DNA of 36,971 nt, from positions 589,073 through 626,043 of the forward strand of contig BFEA01000281.1 in NCBI GenBank assembly GCA_003427395.1, read 5' to 3'. Of the stretch, positions 33,204-36,971 are shown in pieces. Under the pieces are notes generated by a model. The model was not told where the DNA came from, searched no databases, and saw nothing but the letters and a program-made list of their open reading frames with translations. The position numbers were made by a program, and so were the translations under genes. Origin of the DNA: Chara braunii (Eukaryota; Streptophyta; Charophyceae; Charales; Characeae). Each line of letters starts with the position of its first letter. Within the stretch, counting starts at the first letter, position 1.

Positions 33204-33516
33204 GGCACTGCTGACGTGGCACTGTTGCTTACATGGCACTGCTGACGTGGCACTCTTGCTGACGTGGCACTGCTGACGTGGCACTGTGGCACTGTTGACG
33301 TGGCACTGTTGCTTACGTGGCACTGTTGATGTGGCACTGTTGCTTACGTGGCACTGTTGACGTGACACTCTTGCTGACGTGGCATTGCTGACGTGGCACT
33401 GTGACTGACGTGGCACTGTTGCTGACGTGGCACTGCTGACGTGGCACTGTTGCTGACGTGGCACTGTTGCTGACGTGGCACTGCTGACGTGGCACTGTTG
33501 CTGACGTGGCACTGTA
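33204..33516 (+). repeat. Minisatellite of 14- and 17-bp units with TGACGTGGCA core
   Basis: About 20 head-to-tail units, mostly TGACGTGGCACTGC or the 17-bp TGACGTGGCACTGTTGC. Sixteen contain an exact ACGTGGCA by my count. It lies just upstream of the gag start in the element leader. The ACGT core with flanking TGAC and GGC resembles plant bZIP binding sites; that function is inferred only. Confidence 0.9.
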
Positions 33517-34002
33517 CCAGCTCGGAAATGCATGCAAAGGGGTGGGTGGGAGGGAAAACGCAGGTAGGGAACCAACCCAACAATACTTTCTTTCCGGCCC
33601 TAATCAACAGATAAAAAATATAAAAAATATAAAAGAGGACTATTTCCTTTTTTTTTTTTTTTTTTATATCTGTCGATCTGTTATGAGTGAGACATGTCAA
33701 AAGAGTACTATGAGCGAAATCTAGCTTAGGTTCCGCAATATGCGATCTTGAAAAGAAAAAAAAAAATTGCGAAATAGAGTAGAGATGCGATTTTCAGAAA
33801 AGAACTAAATCCAGTTTTTGAGAATATGGCAACCCCCGAATATGCCTAACGAAATGTTGGTAGGCTTCGCAAGATTTCGGTTTTCAAAAAAAAATTGCGA
33901 GACAAAATGAAAATTCGATTTTCATAATAAAATAAATCTGGTTTTCAAGAATATGACCACTTCTATCGTTATCCTAATATGCTTAGAAATCAAAATGTTA
34001 AC

Positions 34003-34180
34003 ATCAGAAATTTTCAGCTATGTATGCGAAATATCAGAGAAACGAAATGCTACTATCAGGAATTTTCAGATAAAACGAAATGCGATTATCAGAAATTTTC
34101 AGATATTTATGGCGTGAAAACGAAATACTAATATCAGAAATTTTCAGGTAAAACGAAATGCGATTATCAGAAATTTTCAG
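34003..34180 (+). repeat. Five-copy repeat with ATCAGAAATTTTCAG core
   Basis: Cores at about 34003, 34054, 34087, 34132 and 34165 are separated by ACGAAATGCGATT-like spacers. The core contains the near-palindrome GAAATTTTC. It is located within 330 bases of the primer site. Confidence 0.75.
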
Positions 34181-34308
34181 ATAATTGTTGCGAGAAAAAG
34201 AAAAAAAATTCAGAGATTTGACGAAGTCCTACTTGATTTACTAATCAGTAATCAATAGATCAAGCAAGCTGGCTACTTGATTGAGCGGGTCCTCTTAATG
34301 AGAGGTCC

Positions 34309-34320
34309 GCTCCGATACCA
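34309..34320 (-). promoter_or_regulatory. Primer binding site, initiator-Met tRNA type
   Basis: On the element strand it reads TGGTATCGGAGC, three bases after the 5' LTR end. This matches the plant initiator-Met primer site TGGTATCAGAGC except for one base, and marks where the tRNA primes first-strand cDNA synthesis. Confidence 0.88.
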
Positions 34321-34323
34321 AAC

Positions 34324-34777
34324 TGTTGCATACTGTAATGGTGCAGACCAGAACAAGAACTGCCCTCTCAATACAAAGTACAAGATAGCGTAGCGGAAGA
34401 CTTAGATACCAATGATCCGAACAATCAATATTGCAATGCAGCTCTGAACATACTCATCATCATCATTCCATGGTGTGAAGGGGCTTGGCGCTCACACAGG
34501 AAGAATGCGCCAGCCCCAACCATACACAGACGAAGAAGAGGGGGGTTAGACGAAGAAGAGGGGAAGATGGGCATGTCGTCAACACCAAGTCTTCGGCACA
34601 GGCCCAAATAGTCCCTCGTCAAAATGTCTTAATCCCAAGGTCGAGTGTGGATCCAATGTCGTCAAGTCTCAAGTCACAACTCTCTCTCTCTGTAGTAGTC
34701 CGCTGATACTGAGAAGTCAAGTGGTGAGAGGGGAAGAAGAGATGCTGGACTTAGAAGAGGGAGAAGAAGAACTCTCT

Positions 34778-34837
<60 letters not shown>

Positions 34838-35534
34838 CGGTACTAACCTGTGAAGTTGGCGCCTTGATGCAGGTACCTCGAAGATGGAACTGGAGCTATG
34901 GCGCCACAGGTAAGTCCCACTGGCCTCCGCCAGTCATCTCTCCCAACTCTACTACTACCACCTACTAGCGCCCAACGTTGAAGACTACTGCTATGGCTAC
35001 TAGCGCCCAACGCTGAAGACTACTGCTAGCGGTAAACTACTCCTGCAACGCTCCTCCTGAGTGCTGCGGCCGAAATCCTGAAGACTACTCCTCCCTTCTG
35101 TCCAACTACCTACCCGTGAAGTGCATGGGAACTCCCTATGTACTTCTCATCCTGCCTCCTGACTGTAGGGCGAGGCAGTCCATGAGGCTGCTCTTGCCAA
35201 TGCCGCAGGGAGTCAGGGGCTGTCGCTGCAGCTCCTGCTTGAGGCTGTCGTGGGAACAGGCTAAAGATAGCCTATTCCCGAAACCCTGGTTTTGTGCCTG
35301 AGTGTTAGGACGGTCGATCTTATGAGGGCCCGAAAGTGGCCCTCCGTTTCAAGCTGAAAAGCCTCAGGGTTGAAAAGCCCTGTTTTAGGCTGAAACGACA
35401 TAGGGTCTGCAGACCCTCGTTTTTCAGTCTTTCAGGCTGAAACGACAGGGGCATGTAAGCCCTTATTTCTAGGCTTTTAGGCTGGGAATGCGTGACGGGC
35501 CCTGCAGGCCCGTGTGGCTACGCAGTATGCCACA
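34324..35534 (-). repeat. Gypsy 5' LTR, intact, 1211 bp
   Basis: It begins TGTTGCATACTG and ends CAGTATGCCACA on the plus strand, so the ends are a 12-bp inverted repeat with one mismatch and the canonical TG...CA. Inside are a CT-repeat (34680-34834), a duplicated AGCGCCCAACG-type segment (34964 and 35000) and several GGCTGAAACGAC-like repeats in the U3 part (35340-35450). The other copy is split at 16266-16621 and 26781-27593. Confidence 0.93.
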
Positions 35535-35539
35535 TGGTT
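35535..35539. repeat. Target-site duplication of the gypsy element, right copy (TGGTT)
   Basis: Identical to 16261-16265 across the 19.3-kb composite insertion. Confidence 0.88.
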
Positions 35540-36000
35540 GCACTCGGACTGACATCAATACGGTGGCTCTGTTCTATGCTCTCAACTTGCCAATGCCAGA
35601 ACGACGCTGGCCGGAGCTGGGGTGTTACCCTGTAACCTGCCACGGCAGGAGCGCTGGGCCTTATAGAGAGAACTGGGGTTTGCTGAGGGAGGAAGGCAAT
35701 CCAGTGGCCAATTGGGGGGGCCGCCTTGACACCCTCTGGGGCCGGGGATAGTCTCGGGGGCGAGAAGAGGTCAGCTATGGTTGATGTTGTTTTGGTGGGT
35801 AATGTCTTTCAGTAGCAGTGTCCCAGTATAGGGAGGGGTAGGAGTTGCTCTCGGATTAGGAAGCCGGAATAGCTGATATAGCATAGTATTCACAATCCTT
35901 TAGTGGTGCAGTTAATTTCTTTAGAACTCTCTCTAAAAAAAAAAATTATAATCATCTTCATCAATATCCTCATCATCATTAGTATCATTATCTCATCAAT
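35540..36000 (+). repeat. Tandem unit 1, right fragment
   Basis: This continues the unit begun at 16181 and aligns with 36088-36500: CCAGAACGACGCTGGC, then CCTGTAAC, GGCAGGAGCG, TAGAGAGA, GGAAGGCAATCCA, CAGCTATGG, GTTGCTCT and GATATAGCATA, ending in a CAT-rich tract. No coding function is seen. Confidence 0.75.
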
Positions 36001-36500
36001 GTTATATTAAGCTTTCCGGTGTTCTGGAATTTTTGGGCTGCATCGACTTTTCTTTCACATCCGGGATATAGGATTTCAGGGATGGTCGAACCCGGACCGA
36101 TAACTGCAGAGTTGTTCTTTTCTGTGCCCCTGTTTTGCCGACGCCAGAACGACGCTGGCGGGAGCTGAGGCGTTGCCCTGTAACGTGCACAGGCAGGAGC
36201 GTGAGGCCTTGTAGAGAGATCTGGGGGTTGCTGAGAGGGGAAGGCAATCCACTGCCGAACCGGGGGGGGTTGCTCCGTGGCGAGGAGAGATCAGCTATGG
36301 GTGACATTGGTTAGGTTGGTATTGTCTCTGTTTTACAATGTCCTGGTACAGGGAGGGCTAGAAGTTGCTCTAGGATTAGGAGACCAGAATTGTTGATATA
36401 GCATAACTTACTACAGTTAATACATTTTTTTATCACCATCAACATAATTATCAGTAGTATCATCATCATCATCAGGATCATCATCATCATAGTCACCACA
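36001..36500 (+). repeat. Tandem unit 2, uninterrupted
   Basis: This is the intact second copy of the roughly 500-bp unit. At 36075-36095 it carries the equivalent of the gypsy target (GGGATGGTCGAACCCGGAC) without an insertion. It ends in an ATC-rich microsatellite (36430-36490). Confidence 0.75.
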
Positions 36501-36971
36501 TGAGGGACGCTGAGCTTGGTTCTCAGCAAGTTTGGTTTTGTTTCTCCGGGCAGACTGTGAGGACCCCGGCCTCATTCCTCTTAATGATAATATCAGCCTT
36601 GGGCACTGGGCCCTTTAAAAAAAAAAAAAAAAAAGATAACCTGTGTGAAACAACGTGAAAAGTTAAGAAGAATTAATAAGTGATTAATTAATGAATTATT
36701 TTTATCCTACCCCTTAAGCAGCATTGGTCGGGGGGGGGAGGTCGATGGTCCGTTGCGCGCCGGATTTGGGGTCAAGTTTTGAGGAGGGCCTGCGGATGAA
36801 GGCGATCCAGGGCGGGGGAGTGTGCAGAGGGGCGCGCGTACCAAAATGTTCACAGTGCGCTATAAAACGAGTGAGCGCGCCCACAGGGCCGGGCGGCGGC
36901 GGGCGTAGATGTGAGGGAATATCTTGAAGCCGCTGCCGTCGATAAGCGGGCGGCCTTTTTTTTTTTTTAGC
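36501..36971. other. No recognised gene; right edge
   Basis: It contains a plus-strand A-run (36616-36633), an AT-rich patch and then a strongly GC-rich stretch from 36720. The window ends in a T-run (36956-36968) that could be the tail of another minus-strand retroelement, but no coding sequence supports this. Confidence 0.4.

Larger units (their letters stand above)
33196..34308 (-). other. Gypsy 5' leader between primer site and gag
   Basis: About 1.1 kb without a gene. It holds two distinct repeat arrays: AAATTTTC-containing repeats near the primer site and an ACGTGGCA minisatellite next to gag. AT-rich spacer and a plus-strand T-run (33649-33666) lie between them. Confidence 0.8.
16266..35534 (-). 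mobile_element. Ty3/gypsy LTR retrotransposon, split by a nested LINE
   Basis: A minus-strand element with 5' LTR at 34324-35534, primer site, leader, gag, protease, reverse transcriptase, RNase H, integrase with a chromodomain-like tail, polypurine tract and a 3' LTR. The 3' LTR is in two pieces, 16266-16621 and 26781-27593, separated by LINE C. Flanking TGGTT duplications at 16261-16265 and 35535-35539 show that the outer ends belong to one integration. Domain order PR-RT-RH-IN and the tail suggest a chromovirus-like lineage. The LTR copies differ by a few percent by eye. The coding region has several frameshifts and stops, so this copy is not autonomous. Confidence 0.93.

Noticed and set aside
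33204-33516. CRISPR-like array
   Set aside because: Units are contiguous with no unique spacers of regular length, and the context is a eukaryotic LTR retrotransposon.
33192-33575. Repetitive 127-codon minus-strand open frame (CHVSNSATS-like repeats)
   Set aside because: It is the translation of the minisatellite in the gypsy leader. Units of 14 and 17 bp do not keep a constant frame, and nothing suggests a protein.
36600-36633. GGGCACTGGGCCC followed by an A-run as a plus-strand LINE 3' end
   Set aside because: It only superficially resembles the LINE B and C hairpin (no matching loop), and no coding sequence precedes it on the plus strand.
36856-36870. TATA-like box (CTATAAAAC)
   Set aside because: A single short AT motif with no gene downstream inside the window is not evidence of a promoter.

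Overview
The window reads as a repeat-packed, transposon-only stretch of a eukaryotic nuclear genome. I see no host protein gene, rRNA, tRNA or CRISPR array. A plant or streptophyte origin is likely: a Ty3/gypsy element with a primer site matching the plant initiator-Met tRNA, and LINEs with an apurinic endonuclease, reverse transcriptase and C-terminal zinc-binding (zf-RVT) domain. The style of these proteins reminds me of charophyte algae such as Chara, but that is a guess from memory. Single N bases at 7341, 7433, 10568 and 11203 mark assembly ambiguity; at least the last two lie in homopolymers.

Every recognisable coding element lies on the minus strand, so each is read from high to low coordinates. 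(1) 1-7738: LINE A, with an ORF1 and ORF2 that overlap slightly, broken mainly by stop codons; its 3' end lies off the left edge. (2) 7739-11368: no gene; a degenerate tandem repeat of about 100 or 210 bp (7860-9190), minisatellites and A-rich tracts. (3) 11369-14262: LINE B, truncated at its 5' end inside the endonuclease and internally deleted at the reverse-transcriptase catalytic site. (4) 14263-16260: simple repeats, copies of a dispersed repeat also present left of LINE B, and unassigned DNA. (5) 16261-35539: one Ty3/gypsy element with 5-bp target duplications (TGGTT on both sides), whose 3' LTR was split by LINE C (16622-26780). (6) 35540-36971: remainder of a tandemly duplicated unit of about 500 bp, then unassigned DNA.

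The junctions give an order of events: a non-coding unit was duplicated in tandem; a gypsy element inserted into one copy with a TGGTT duplication; a roughly 10-kb LINE then inserted into the gypsy 3' LTR. The second copy of the tandem unit preserves an unoccupied version of the gypsy target.

The most notable signals are a short hairpin in the 3' regions of LINE B and LINE C whose stem differs by a compensatory base-pair change; an array of about 20 units, 16 with an exact ACGTGGCA, in the gypsy leader just ahead of gag; tandem promoter-like monomers in the LINE C leader; and LINE decay dominated by nonsense codons, several at probable Trp positions. All elements look defective in cis. Every comparison here was made by eye.
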